Assembly: GCF_007833275.1 (NCBI RefSeq)
Contig: NZ_CP042241.1
Span: 2,232,001 to 2,296,000, forward strand
DNA: 64,000 nt
Reading direction: 5' to 3'
Source of the DNA: Salarchaeum sp. JOR-1
Lineage (GTDB): Archaea > Halobacteriota > Halobacteria > Halobacteriales > Halobacteriaceae
In this document: piece after piece, positions 54,791 to 63,589 of the stretch
How the letters are laid out: each line of letters opens with the position of its first letter
Position numbering within the stretch: position 1 is the first letter of the stretch
Notes under the pieces: generated by a model
What the model was told of the DNA's origin: nothing
Seen by the model: only the letters and a program-made list of their open reading frames with translations
Database searches by the model: none
Program-made: the position numbers and the translations under genes

Positions 54791-55930
54791 TGTTCAGGGA
54801 CTGGGAGGGGATGGGATGGGGGGGCGGTTGGGAGTGTTAGGCTCTGGGTACTTCTAGGTTCTATTGGATGTGGACTCTCAGAGTTGGTTGTGCCTTTGGG
54901 AGTTTGGCAGTTGTCGGTGGATGGGGAGGTTCTTCTGGTGGTGGTTGCTAGTGGTCTGGCATTGCGCTGAGTCTGTGTGGGAGTTAGTTGTTTATTGACT
55001 GGTTCTAGATTCTGTTTCTTTGTTTGGGGTGGATTGGTCGCCGTCGTAGGGGAGGGTTGGGAATCTGGTCTGGTTTGGCAAATTCGTATGGTCTCGTATG
55101 GCGGCTTGGCACGTTACTGTCCACGTTGCACGGGACTGTCCATGATGGGGACTCGGAGGGGTGTTTGAGCGGTGGTCTGTTGTCACATGTGATGGCGTGT
55201 CTTCATGCCGTGACTGGGTGGTATTGGGTTCGGTTCGCCGAGTAGTGCTGTACGTTCTCGTGTTTGGCCGGCTGTCCTGTGTCCTGTTGGCGAGCAATCG
55301 TCCGCTGGTGAGCGCCGTTACAGGGTGGCGTCGTTGCTGTAGCGTCCGGCCAGCAGGTACTGTGCCGTGCCGACTCTCTCGGGCTGTCTCGCCCTTCGGA
55401 CATGCATGGCTATGCGTTCTCGCCAGCGGTAGACCGGGCCACGGCGAGCACGCACACCGCCAGGCTGCCTGTGCGATCGTGCTATCCCGACTAGCATGGC
55501 CAACACGTGGGTTCTTGGTGGTAGATGTTGTCGGTGAGAACCCTGTAAGCGCGTTTGCCCCGACACATGGACAGTATTGGTGAGGATGCGGAGAGGGGGA
55601 GGGGGCAGCACCTGTATGAGGGGTGCGGTCAACTCGGTGGCGTTCCGTGTGTGCGACCGCGGTCTGCGCACCTAGCGGGTGGTTCGGAGCCGCGACGCCT
55701 GCCATACCAATGGGACGTGTGGCTGGTGGTGTTGGTGTACGTGAAGGCGCCGATCCGCTGCGCAGTCAGTGGGTCGGCCATATACGCGGTGTCTCAATCG
55801 CCATGGTAGCGTCCAGCCTCTCACCCCCGCTCCATCCGGCCCCATCACCACCTACTCAGCCAGTCGGTCATCTATTCAGAACTACCCTCTCGCCAACGTG
55901 AAACTAGCTGCATAGAGCCATGCTGATCAC
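54791..55930. other. Gene-free centre of the inverted-repeat block
   Basis: Base composition returns towards balance between about 55.2 and 55.9 kb. Open frames on both strands exist (for example 55203-55705 reverse), but they have arginine/threonine-rich, non-acidic composition unlike haloarchaeal proteins. I cannot support a gene. A structured RNA is possible but no known RNA signature is recognised. Confidence 0.5.
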
Positions 55931-55939
55931 TCAACGCCG

Positions 55940-56150
55940 CGTATTCCAGTGTTCAGCAACCACCACCAACCCCGGGCCCAGCCAATCAACCACTCCGCAT
56001 CATCCCCTCCTCTTCCTTGCCCAGGCAAGTCGCTCCACTCTGAACCACCACCGACCCACTTCACACACCCTCACGCTCCGCATTGCAACCCCACCACCAC
56101 TCCACTCCAGTCCCCACTCTCCCCACTCTCTCCAGTCCCCACTCCATAAC
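55940..56150 (+). other. C+A-rich tract (complement of a G+T tract)
   Basis: The + strand is dominated by C and A, with many CCACC and CCCC runs. In the context of the inverted repeat it is the mirror of the G+T tract at 54160, so the whole block is roughly symmetric. No coding signal beyond Pro/Thr/His low complexity. Confidence 0.6.
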
Positions 56151-56199
56151 TCGTTGGTTGTGTTTCATTTCGGTATACTTGGGGCTCTACTGCCTGTGT

Positions 56200-56273
56200 G
56201 TTGGTGGTGTATTGTGTCGTGGGGTGGTGGGGGTGTGGGGTGGGGTGTTCGGCGAGGAGTGGGTGTGTTTGGC
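56200..56273 (-). repeat. Right arm of the long diverged inverted repeat
   Basis: The exact 34-bp core is 56226-56259, reverse complement of 54080-54113. Towards the inside, 56200-56220 also matches 54118-54137 with three differences. Outside 56273 similarity stops. A further G+T-rich stretch runs from here to about 56350. Confidence 0.8.
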
Positions 56274-57507
56274 GGGCTGGGTGGTGTGTGGGTGGGTGTG
56301 GTGGATGTAGCTGCTGGGGTGGCTGCGTGGTATGGTGGGGGGCGGTGTGGGTGAAACAGTGGGAGTCGGCGTGAGCCGAGTGGAGCTGGTGTGTCGTGGG
56401 TGAACACGGGACAGGAGAGAGGGGTGCGTTGACGGGTGGGCCGCAGGGTGTGAGCAGCCCGCCAAGCGGGCGGCGCGGGAGGGAGAGAGAGAGAGAGAGG
56501 GGGTGGGCGGTGAGTGGGAGTAGCTGAAAGGTGATTGTCGTCCGCGACGTCGGCGGGCCGGCGTTTCACCATGTAGTTCGATATTGTCGAACGGGTCGAT
56601 CGCAACGCTGTCGCCCGTGAGCAGCTCATCAGCAGAACGACCGGTGTTTCAGCGGTCGTTCGGCCAGGCGGTGTCGCTGTGAGTCAGTGGGCTGGGTAGG
56701 GAGTGGATCTGGCGCAGCGGCTAGAAGGCGGCCTCGAGGTAACGGGCGAAGGGTGCCCCCACGGTGGGTGTGCCCGTTCGGTGACTTGCGGTGCCTGCGG
56801 ACCGCCACGAGGAGCGCTCCGAGCACCGTGGCGCTGCGTGTCAGTCATGCGGCCAGGACGATCGTGGCGGCAGCTCTGGTGACGCGTGTTCGCAGCCCGA
56901 CGCGGACAGTGCTGCCGCCCAGCTAGTATTTCCTGTCTGCCCGTCGGCACCACGATCTCGAACACGACGGTCGGTACAGCCTCGGTGACGGGTACTGGCC
57001 CATTCGGGCGTGGGTTCGACGACGCACTCGCAGTCAGCCGCGACGGTGTCCAAGGCCACCCAGCGTGGCACCGCCACCGTCGCCCCACCACCCATCGCCA
57101 CCCGAACCACGCGCATCCAAGACCGCCGCCACCTCCTCGCCCCCCACGCCACCCACCAACTCACTAACTCACTACCTCACCCACCGCACCGACTGGCCCA
57201 CCCCACAGTACCCCCGCCGCCGCCACACTCCGAAGACGATACACAGGCACCGCACCGGATCGGATCGGATCGGATCGGACCGCATTGCACGGTGCTCACC
57301 TTTAATTTAGCAGACTATCCCTGCCTGCTCTTGGTATGTCCGGGGTGACCATCGGTGGCCGGGTGTTTCCAAGGGGTGGCACGACGTGTGACGGGTGTGG
57401 CGGCCGGACTCAAGGAGTGGCTGCCGGAGGTGTTGTCGGTGATTGCTTGTGTGGGAAAGCCCGGGGGTTTTTACCTGTGGGTGGGTGCACCGAGAGGTAC
57501 CGGAGCC
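56274..57507. other. Gene-free stretch with simple repeats
   Basis: No supported gene. It holds a GA dinucleotide repeat (about 56483-56499), a C+A-rich tract (about 57060-57240) and four tandem CGGAT units (57256-57275). On the reverse strand near 56570-56640 a short frame (ADELLTGDSVAIDPFDNI) and near 57000-57070 another (ALDTVAADCECVVEPTPEWA) look like protein fragments in different frames, suggesting decayed genes. A TTTAATTTA element at 57301 may be the promoter of the next gene. Confidence 0.5.
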
Positions 57508-57765
57508 ATGGATCGGACGCAACTCGTGGCATGGGCGCGCCAGCCAGACACGCCGCTCGAAGAAGACTTGTTCACAGCACTCGACCACGCCAACGTCGAT
57601 CTCGACTCACAGCGCCCGCCAATCGTCGAATTCGTTGATTTGGATGCCCTCGAGAAGCTGACCTGGGCGAACCCCGCGCTCGAAGTGCAGACCGCCGTGT
57701 GGGGGTATCCACTCGAAATTACGGCCGCCGAAATCCGCGTCTACGCACGCGACACCACCCTGTGA
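57508..57765 (+). CDS. Small HalOD1-domain-like protein
   Basis: An 85-residue protein from ATG 57508. RPPIVEFVDLDALEKLTW followed by VQTAVWGYPLEITAAEIRVY matches the haloarchaeal output domain 1 pattern (PPL.....DPDAL, then a short beta hairpin), found alone or at the end of sensory proteins. N-terminal MDRTQLVAWARQPDTPLEED is helical and acidic. Codon use is coding-like, unlike the surrounding DNA. Possibly the last intact gene of a degraded signalling cluster. Function of HalOD1 is not established. Confidence 0.65.
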   Translation: MDRTQLVAWARQPDTPLEEDLFTALDHANVDLDSQRPPIVEFVDLDALEKLTWANPALEVQTAVWGYPLEITAAEIRVYARDTTL

Positions 57766-58469
57766 CGGCCAGCCACCACGCCACAACCCGAACAAGCGAA
57801 CGGAGACGCCACCGCCAGCACCACTCCCCCACCCCCCAATGGAGAACCGAGGCCGGGGAGAGGTCGTCAGTCGGCGCGGGCGTCGCCGTGCAGCCCCGCC
57901 ACGCGAGGCCGTGGGGATACAGCGCCAACGACGAGCTGAAAGATTTCCGCAACGGAAAATAATTAGTACGGCGTGGAACAGTTCTATCTGGGTTCGCAGC
58001 GGCCACGACTGTTGCCAGGCAGTCACGCGATGCAATCGGCCCCACACCCAGTGAGCAACCCACAGAGGCACACCCCACACCCAGTGAACAACCCACAGAG
58101 GCACACCCCACACACAACCGGCGCCTGCCCTCGCCATCAACACCACCCATCCCCCCTTTCCCGCTTTCCCGTTCCGTTTCCCCAGTTCACTCCGTATCGG
58201 CACCACACGCAGAGTGTCCCAAGAGAACTGATCAGCGTATCAACGTTTCGTAGACGGCCACTCGCCACCCCGGGGCGGGCAGACTCGCACGATCCAGCGG
58301 CGACCAGGCCACGACGCATACCGATCGCCGGCCGCCCCGCAGTCACGCGACCGCACGCAACCGGCGATAATCGAAGCCGACAGCCCACACGTGTGGCTGC
58401 CGGGCGACCCACGAAACGATGTGACCGTCGGGGAACAGCGGCTTCACTGAACAGTGGGTAGGTCGGGCT
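57766..58469. other. Gene-free stretch between HalOD1 gene and stress-protein pseudogene
   Basis: Contains C+A-rich tracts (57780-57840 and 58041-58160) and the 33-bp tandem repeat. Open frames such as 57607-58206 on the reverse strand translate the repeat into Trp/Val-rich sequence and are not convincing. Confidence 0.5.
58041..58119 (+). repeat. 33-bp tandem repeat
   Basis: Two full copies (58041-58073, 58074-58106) differ at one base (GTGAG versus GTGAA) and a partial third begins at 58107 with CCCACAC. The unit is C+A-rich and has no internal dyad. There are no spacers, so it is not a CRISPR array. Confidence 0.85.
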
Positions 58470-58915
58470 GTGACAATCGTCGTTCCGTTTGCCATGTCGG
58501 AGCTGGCTGAAACGGCGTTGGTTCGCGCAGACGAACTCACTCAGGTCTTCGACGAAACCATGCTTGTGCTCACTGTGATTCCAACGGGGGATGATGAGTA
58601 TGCCCGCGAGAAAGGGTGGCTGAACAGTGGGGCGGAGTATGCCGTCGAGCGAGATCGTCGCACAGCGTCACGACCGGGTCGGCAGCCTCGTGCCGGCCGC
58701 TGAGTTCCGCGAGCGCACCGTCAGCGCCCCGGCATGCGGCGGCGCACTCGCAAACGACCTGCGGATCGGCGGCAGTTGCTGCCGACGCGTCCATCATCGA
58801 TCGCGGCAGTACAGCTGCTGGCCACATCGTCGCCGGCGCTGGCGCCGTCGGCCCATCAATCGCCGCCGAAGACGCCTACGACGGCCACATCGTCCGCCAC
58901 CCCCGCCCCTGCGAA
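58470..58915 (+). pseudogene. Universal stress protein (UspA family), frameshifted
   Basis: GTG 58470 opens TIVVPFAMSELAETALVRAD and continues to NSGAEYAVE; the sequence then carries on in the +1 frame as EIVAQRHDRVGSLVPAAEFRE, and again in the next frame as AVAADASIIDRGSTAAGHIV and DAYDGHIVRHPRP. Each piece aligns in order with a UspA domain, including the final G-rich ATP loop region. Two single-base insertions, near 58652 and near 58770, break it. It is probably inactive, unless the assembly has indel errors. Confidence 0.7.
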
Positions 58916-59037
58916 AATCCACGCCCGTGCCACCACACCACCAGACACACCGCCGCACAACGCCACCGACCAGTGACGTCCTCCGACGGTTCAACGAGCT
59001 GAAACCCAAGTCACGTACAAGGCCAAACAACACGAAG

Positions 59038-60015
59038 TCAGCTACCCACCGCTGAAGCGGTGGGCTTGTCGGTGGACTCCCGTTCTGCCGACACAGGCGT
59101 GTCGGACGCCACTTCAGTAGCGTTCACGGTCATTATCCCCGACTTCAGGGCGTACTGACAGAACGCCCCTCCAGCGAGGGGCTTCTGCCCTCGCTGGAGT
59201 CTCAGCGCCAGTTTCCGGGCTACGTTTTTCGCCGCGTTGTAATCGGCGTTCACCGAGTACGAACAGTCCAAGCAGGCGAAACGTTGCCCGTCGCGGTTTT
59301 CTTCGAGGGTACAGCCACACTTCGAGCATTGCTGGCTCGTGTAGGACGGTTCGACTGTCTCAACCACAATGCCGTGCTCGTCGGCTTTATACGCGACTTG
59401 GTCCTGCAACGCACGGAACGTCCACTGCTGGAATTTCTTGCCGTCGCTAATGCGCTCTCGAATCTGCTCCAAATCCTCGAACGCGATGTGCGTACAGCCA
59501 TGGCGTTTGGCCTCTGCAATAATTTCTTTAGAACACCGATGGAGGGAGTCTTCGCTCCACCGTCCGAACCTGTCACCGATACGCTGGTAGGTCAAGTGGG
59601 CGCTTCGCGTGCCGGTCTGTTGGAGGCTGGCTCGCCGTTTCTCGAACTCGCGGCGTTGATGATTGAGGTAGTCAGCGTTACCGACGAACCTGCCCGTTGA
59701 GGTCACGGCGATGTGGTCGTCAACGTTGCAGTCCACGCCAAGGACTCTCGAATCCTCGGCTTTCTCAGGACTGGCAACGTCGAGTTCCCGTTCCATCGCG
59801 GCGTGCAGGTAGAACTCGTCGGCTTTGCTGTCGTAGTGGACAGTACTCGTACTGAACGAGTAGTCGTCGTTCAGCAGGTACTCGCCGTGTGGTGTGCCTT
59901 CGGGGTTGTCGGGCAGATCGTATTCGCATTCGACTCTGCCGGTGACAGTGGCGAGACTCACCTTGTCGCGGTAGTAGGTAGCGGCTCGCTTGTCGTAGAC
60001 GATGCTGAACGTATC
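59038..60015 (-). pseudogene. tnpB: N-terminally truncated tnpB (copy 1)
   Basis: The RuvC part of a TnpB is intact: GVDCNVDDHIAV, HIAFEDLEQIRERI with the RuvC-II Glu, YTSQQCSKCGCTLEENRDGQ zinc finger with a later CLDC, and NADYNAAKNVA with the last Asp. About 90-100 N-terminal residues are missing; at 60015 the frame runs into the right end of the IS element at 60016, whose bases supply a meaningless MNLNIPTLG start. TnpB is an RNA-guided endonuclease of IS605-family elements. Its 3' end overlaps the hairpin at 59045-59064. Confidence 0.85.
59045..59064 (-). ncRNA. Right-end hairpin / probable omega-RNA 3' scaffold of tnpB copy 1
   Basis: CCCACCGC (59045-59052), TGAA, GCGGTGGG (59057-59064): an 8-bp perfect hairpin inside the last codons of tnpB copy 1. 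In IS605-family elements the guide RNA overlaps the tnpB 3' end and finishes with such an end hairpin. Presence is seen; RNA is inferred. Confidence 0.5.
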
Positions 60016-60075
60016 TTGACCTCCTCCCACCCGTGAACGGGTGGGATTCCCAAGCGTTGGGATATTAAGGTTCAC
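60016..60075 (-). ncRNA. Probable omega-RNA scaffold at the right end of the IS
   Basis: From the tnpB stop region to the terminal TCAA the reverse strand holds an inner dyad (CCCAACGC.TTGGG region, 60048-60060) and the end hairpin CCCACCCG-TTCA-CGGGTGGG (60026-60045). In TnpB systems the RNA scaffold ends at the element boundary and the next 16-20 nt outside form the guide; here that is 59996-60015, inside tnpB copy 1. The transcript is inferred. Confidence 0.45.
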
Positions 60076-61334
60076 GGAACGACCTGTTCTTGTGGGGCGA
60101 CTTGCCCCGTGGATTTGTCGAACAGGCGTACCGATGGCTGAGCCAAGCAGCCGTTACTCCTATCCTGTGAGGGACTCGGAGTTACCGTCGCTCGCATATT
60201 CTCCGCCGCGTTCAGGTCGCTATTGGCGACCAACTCGCAATTCTCACAGACGTACAGCCCACGCTCAACACGATTCGAGTCAGCTTCTGTCCCACACTCA
60301 CAGCAGGTTTTCGATGTTTTCAGATCGGCTTCATCCACACGGTCTACGTCGATACCGCGCTCTTGGGCTTTGTACTCGATGTGACTGAGAAGCGTCTCAA
60401 AGGCCCAGTCGTGGAGACGTTTGTTGCCGTGTCTCCCCCAGTCTTCATCGTTACGGATGTTCTTTGGATGACCGACTGCTATCGTCCCAATATCACGGGC
60501 GGCACATTGCTCGACGATGTCTTTCGACACCGCATGCAGGAAATGGTCTTGTCGCCGGGATTTCTTCTGTCTTACCCACTCTGCGTGATCGCTCGGCCCG
60601 TTCTCACCGTCCGTGTCGTATTCTTGCTGGCGGAAGTAGTGGGCGTCTTCTTTCAGGGCATTGCCCGGATACAGCAGTGTCTCGTCACCGACAGAGACAG
60701 CCGCCGTGTTGCAGATGCCGAGGTCGATACCGGCTGTTTTCTCACCAGGAGTATCGGCTGTCTCGATCCGGCGTTTGCAGACGAAGTGGAGTTCCCACTC
60801 GTCGCCAGTCCAGACAGCACGCACCGTCTGGACGGTTTCGACAGCGTCGAGTGTCTGCTCGTCTATTTGGAGCGTGTACTCACAGAGGATGTAGTCTGGG
60901 GCGTAGCGCGACTCTTTCATGTTCGTGCCTTTCGAGAGCCGGACACGGTTGTACTGGGTGTCGAGCTTGAAGCCCTGATTTTTCCACGTCACGGTCGAGC
61001 GTGGGTGGTCGTCGCCGTGTTTGCGGTAGCCGGGTGGGTTCGCGTCCGGGTCGTCCTGTTCGTACCACGAGACGAACGCCTCACCGAGTTCCTGAAGAAC
61101 TCGTTGACTGGATTGTGAGTGCAAATCCGCATAGCGTTCGTGGGATTTGAGGTACGCACAGAGTTCGTCGGCGTCTGGAATGTGGTCGATAGCGTTCCAG
61201 ACTCGTTGAATCGTCCACCGCCCGACGTTCCACAATTTCGACGCGGCAAAGCCATGCGAATCGAGGTCGCCACCGACTTGCGAATGGTTACGGATACTCG
61301 CTTTGAGTGTCCGAGTGACGACCTGATTCGACAT
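60072..61334 (-). CDS. tnpB: TnpB RNA-guided nuclease, IS605 family (copy 2)
   Basis: A 420-residue TnpB: RuvC-I Asp in AGIDLGICNTAAV, zinc finger SKTCCECGTEADSN with CENC, and RuvC-III Asp in NSDLNAAENM. At the RuvC-II position the sequence is TIAVGHPKNIR, lacking the usual Glu of IxxEDL. Some TnpB groups are known to have a displaced catalytic acid, so loss of activity should not be assumed. ATG 61334 touches a perfect palindrome. Intact length for the family. No IS200-type tnpA nearby. Confidence 0.9.
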   Translation of the reverse strand: MSNQVVTRTLKASIRNHSQVGGDLDSHGFAASKLWNVGRWTIQRVWNAIDHIPDADELCAYLKSHERYADLHSQSSQRVLQELGEAFVSWYEQDDPDANPPGYRKHGDDHPRSTVTWKNQGFKLDTQYNRVRLSKGTNMKESRYAPDYILCEYTLQIDEQTLDAVETVQTVRAVWTGDEWELHFVCKRRIETADTPGEKTAGIDLGICNTAAVSVGDETLLYPGNALKEDAHYFRQQEYDTDGENGPSDHAEWVRQKKSRRQDHFLHAVSKDIVEQCAARDIGTIAVGHPKNIRNDEDWGRHGNKRLHDWAFETLLSHIEYKAQERGIDVDRVDEADLKTSKTCCECGTEADSNRVERGLYVCENCELVANSDLNAAENMRATVTPSPSQDRSNGCLAQPSVRLFDKSTGQVAPQEQVVP

Positions 61335-61362
61335 ATGTAAGCACAGTATTTGTGCTTACATA
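61334..61362. promoter_or_regulatory. Perfect palindrome at the tnpB copy 2 start
   Basis: TATGTAAGCACA (61334-61345), GTATT, TGTGCTTACATA (61351-61362): 12-bp perfect arms directly upstream of and including the start codon region. It could be an operator limiting tnpB expression or an RNA hairpin over the start. It is distinct from the left-end transposition hairpin at 61440. Confidence 0.6.
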
Positions 61363-61560
61363 AGCGTTGGACATCTCGACGTGGAATATCCAGCCGTGGC
61401 TACGAGCGTGGAGAGATTCCCAATTGTCGGCTTCATCCACACCCGTGAACAGGTGGGCTTTCGCCTCGCTACCGCCGTAAACTTACCAATATGGGAACTT
61501 GGCGGGGTGGGAGGGTTTCATGTGAGTTCAGAACGTGTTCGCGGAGTCTGGATACGCTCG

Positions 61561-62670
61561 CTACGACCGCCAGCGCTCTCGATGGACTTCTTCTGCGTTA
61601 CCACCGGCCGGGTATGTAACGACCACCTCGTCTCCGTCCGGGTCAACGCCCACTACGAGGTAGTCAAGCGACTTGGCAGGCCCAACCTCCGTACTCCCGC
61701 CCTTCACGGTTGATGCTACGCGGACGCGACCGTCCATATCGACATCGTTGAAATTGACACGCGCGATGGCGTTTCGGGCATCCGTCTTGGGCTGCATGAC
61801 GAATTCGACGTCGTCCACAAGGCGGTCCCTCTCGGGGTAGCGCTCACGGTGAACGATCCTTCGTTCGCCCTCGAGAGTCGCGGACACTACGACCTCATCA
61901 CCTCCTGACGCAACGTCCACGTTGAGCGTCGTTACGCTTTCTGGCGTGTCCGTCGTCTTGGACGATCCTGACTGCACCGCCTCGACGGTTACGGACTCCG
62001 CAATCACGTGGTCGACGAACTGTACATTTGCGACGCCTGCCGCTCTGTCGAAAGTGATGTCCTCAACTACCCACGCCGACAGGGCGCCCGAGTCGTTCTC
62101 ACTAGGTGCGGGCAGTCCCTGTGCGAGAATTAGCCAACCGCCGTCCCGCTTGATGGTGACAAACTCGACGGTCTGGGTGCCGGAGTCAGTTTCCGCGGTC
62201 GCTTCGACGACCGATGTCTCTGCATCCGCGAGCGCATCCTCAATGGCGCTCCGGTTGACGCCTGACCCGGGAAGTGTGGCGGATACAACGAGGTCGACGG
62301 TTACCTCGCGGTTGACGCGCCTGACACTGGTTAGTTGGCTAGCGTTCTTGTAGAGGGCCTTCGCATTCTCTCGGGACATCCGCTTGATGCTGAATGGATG
62401 CAGGGGATGGAACCGCGACTGGAACCCGTTGACTGTCTCGGCTCTGAACGCTGACCGCACAGCGACTAGGGGGCTTGACGCAGGGTTGATTGAGCGGTCG
62501 CCATCCGCGGTCGTCTGCGTCGTCTCAGTGGCCTTGGTTGTGGAATGTTCGGGGGTCGTTCTTGTCGTGTCGTTGTCGCCGTTAGTGCCGCCTGTACAGC
62601 CGGCGACAGCGGGGATGCTGGCAGTCGCGAGCGCGCTTAACGCTGCTCGCCGCGAGATCTTGGGGACCAT
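61561..62670 (-). CDS. Tat-exported lipoprotein of unknown function
   Basis: A 369-residue protein from ATG 62670. SRRAALSA at residues 6-13 and AVAGC with Cys25 mark a twin-arginine lipoprotein; a Thr-rich linker with many Asp follows. The mature part has two beta-rich segments: RREVTVDLVV-like VNREVTVDLVVSATLPGSG and QTVEFVTIKRDGGWLILAQG, the latter resembling DUF4878/NTF2-like lipoproteins that end in a WLIL strand. The C-terminal part (VNFNDVDMDGRVRVASTVKG) is a second beta domain. No partner gene. Specific role unknown. Confidence 0.78.
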   Translation of the reverse strand: MVPKISRRAALSALATASIPAVAGCTGGTNGDNDTTRTTPEHSTTKATETTQTTADGDRSINPASSPLVAVRSAFRAETVNGFQSRFHPLHPFSIKRMSRENAKALYKNASQLTSVRRVNREVTVDLVVSATLPGSGVNRSAIEDALADAETSVVEATAETDSGTQTVEFVTIKRDGGWLILAQGLPAPSENDSGALSAWVVEDITFDRAAGVANVQFVDHVIAESVTVEAVQSGSSKTTDTPESVTTLNVDVASGGDEVVVSATLEGERRIVHRERYPERDRLVDDVEFVMQPKTDARNAIARVNFNDVDMDGRVRVASTVKGGSTEVGPAKSLDYLVVGVDPDGDEVVVTYPAGGNAEEVHRERWRS

Positions 62671-62779
62671 CGCTTTCGCGTAGCGTCCTCCAGTACTTAA
62701 GTCCTTGAAGGGTGTTTCTCCGAGCGTTACACGTGAATTGCGTACAATACTAACTGGAGGAACTTGGTAGTGAACAACG

Positions 62780-63589
62780 ATGACCGACCTCGGCGAACTT
62801 GGACTCTCCAGCTACGAAGGGAAGGTTTACCGCACTCTTTTGGTGACTGGTGCAGCGACAGCATCTGACCTGTCCGATGCCAGCGAGGTACCTAAAGGCC
62901 GAATTTACGATGTCCTCAACAGTCTCAACGCTCACCAACTCATCCGCACCAAAGCGACTGATCCGACCCGATATGTCGCAGAATCACCTGAGACCGCGGG
63001 TTGACAGGCTCCTCGACGAGCGACTGCTGAACTCCAACAGGAATGGGGCCGGTATCGTGACGTAGCTAACTCTGTCCGTTCGAACCTCCTTCCGACCCTG
63101 CCGTCTGACGGGAGCTTCTGGCTTGGAACACTCGGCAGTGAGGAAATGCAAACTGCGCTTGAAGAGCATATACGGACAGCAACACAGTCAATTCATGCCA
63201 CGGTTGGGCCGCCCTACGAGTTTGCTCCGTGGGAGCCCCTCAAACAGGAGGTTGATGCGTTTTTTGATGGAGCAGAGCCAGATATTTCCGTATCGTTGCT
63301 AGTCAGCGAGCAGATTCTCGAAACGGTCCCCGAGACACTCTTCGACGTGGCAGAGGAACACGCAGCAGAGGTGCGAATCAGGGTTCTACCCGAGATCCCA
63401 GTGTCCTTTGACGTGATCGACCAGACAGTAACGACCATTGACATCCCACATCCCCAGATGAGCGCAGACCGTATCGGCATTGTTGCGGTAAACGACAGCG
63501 ACATTGTCGGCGAATTCGAACGCCAGTTTCAGGAGCTGTGGCATGAAGGCGTGCCCCTCCCCGAATTGCTCTACCGTCTCGACGAGTAA
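62780..63589 (+). pseudogene. TrmB-family transcriptional regulator with two compensating frameshifts
   Basis: ATG 62780 opens LGELGLSSYEGKVYRTLLV and SEVPKGRIYDVLNSLNAHQL, a TrmB winged helix. After YVAESPETA one extra G (run at 62998-63000) shifts the frame and makes TGA at 63002-63004; VDRLLDER continues in the second frame; one missing A near 63023 restores the first frame, giving TAELQQEWGRYRDVANS and the C-terminal effector domain to GLU-rich LLYRLDE at 63589. TrmB proteins regulate sugar metabolism. Interrupted by a single short shifted segment, so either a young pseudogene or a sequencing artefact. Confidence 0.8.

Larger units (their letters stand above)
60016..61486 (-). mobile_element. 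tnpB-only IS605/IS1341-type element with IS608-like ends
   Basis: On the reverse strand the left end follows TTAC (GTAA at 61487-61490 on +), then AAAG directly before an imperfect hairpin (61440-61457), tnpB, then GAAT (ATTC at 60046-60049 on +) directly before an 8-bp hairpin (60026-60045) and terminal TCAA (60016-60019). TTAC/AAAG and TCAA/GAAT are the cleavage-site and guide pairs established for IS608. No tnpA is present, so movement would need a transposase in trans. Length 1471 bp. It interrupts or abuts tnpB copy 1. Confidence 0.75.

Noticed and set aside
58041-58119. Possible CRISPR array
   Set aside because: Direct tandem copies without spacers and no cas genes in the window.
57607-58206. 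Reverse-strand frame with VWGVPLWV-type repeats
   Set aside because: The repeats are the translated 33-bp tandem repeat, and the frame runs antisense to the HalOD1 gene.
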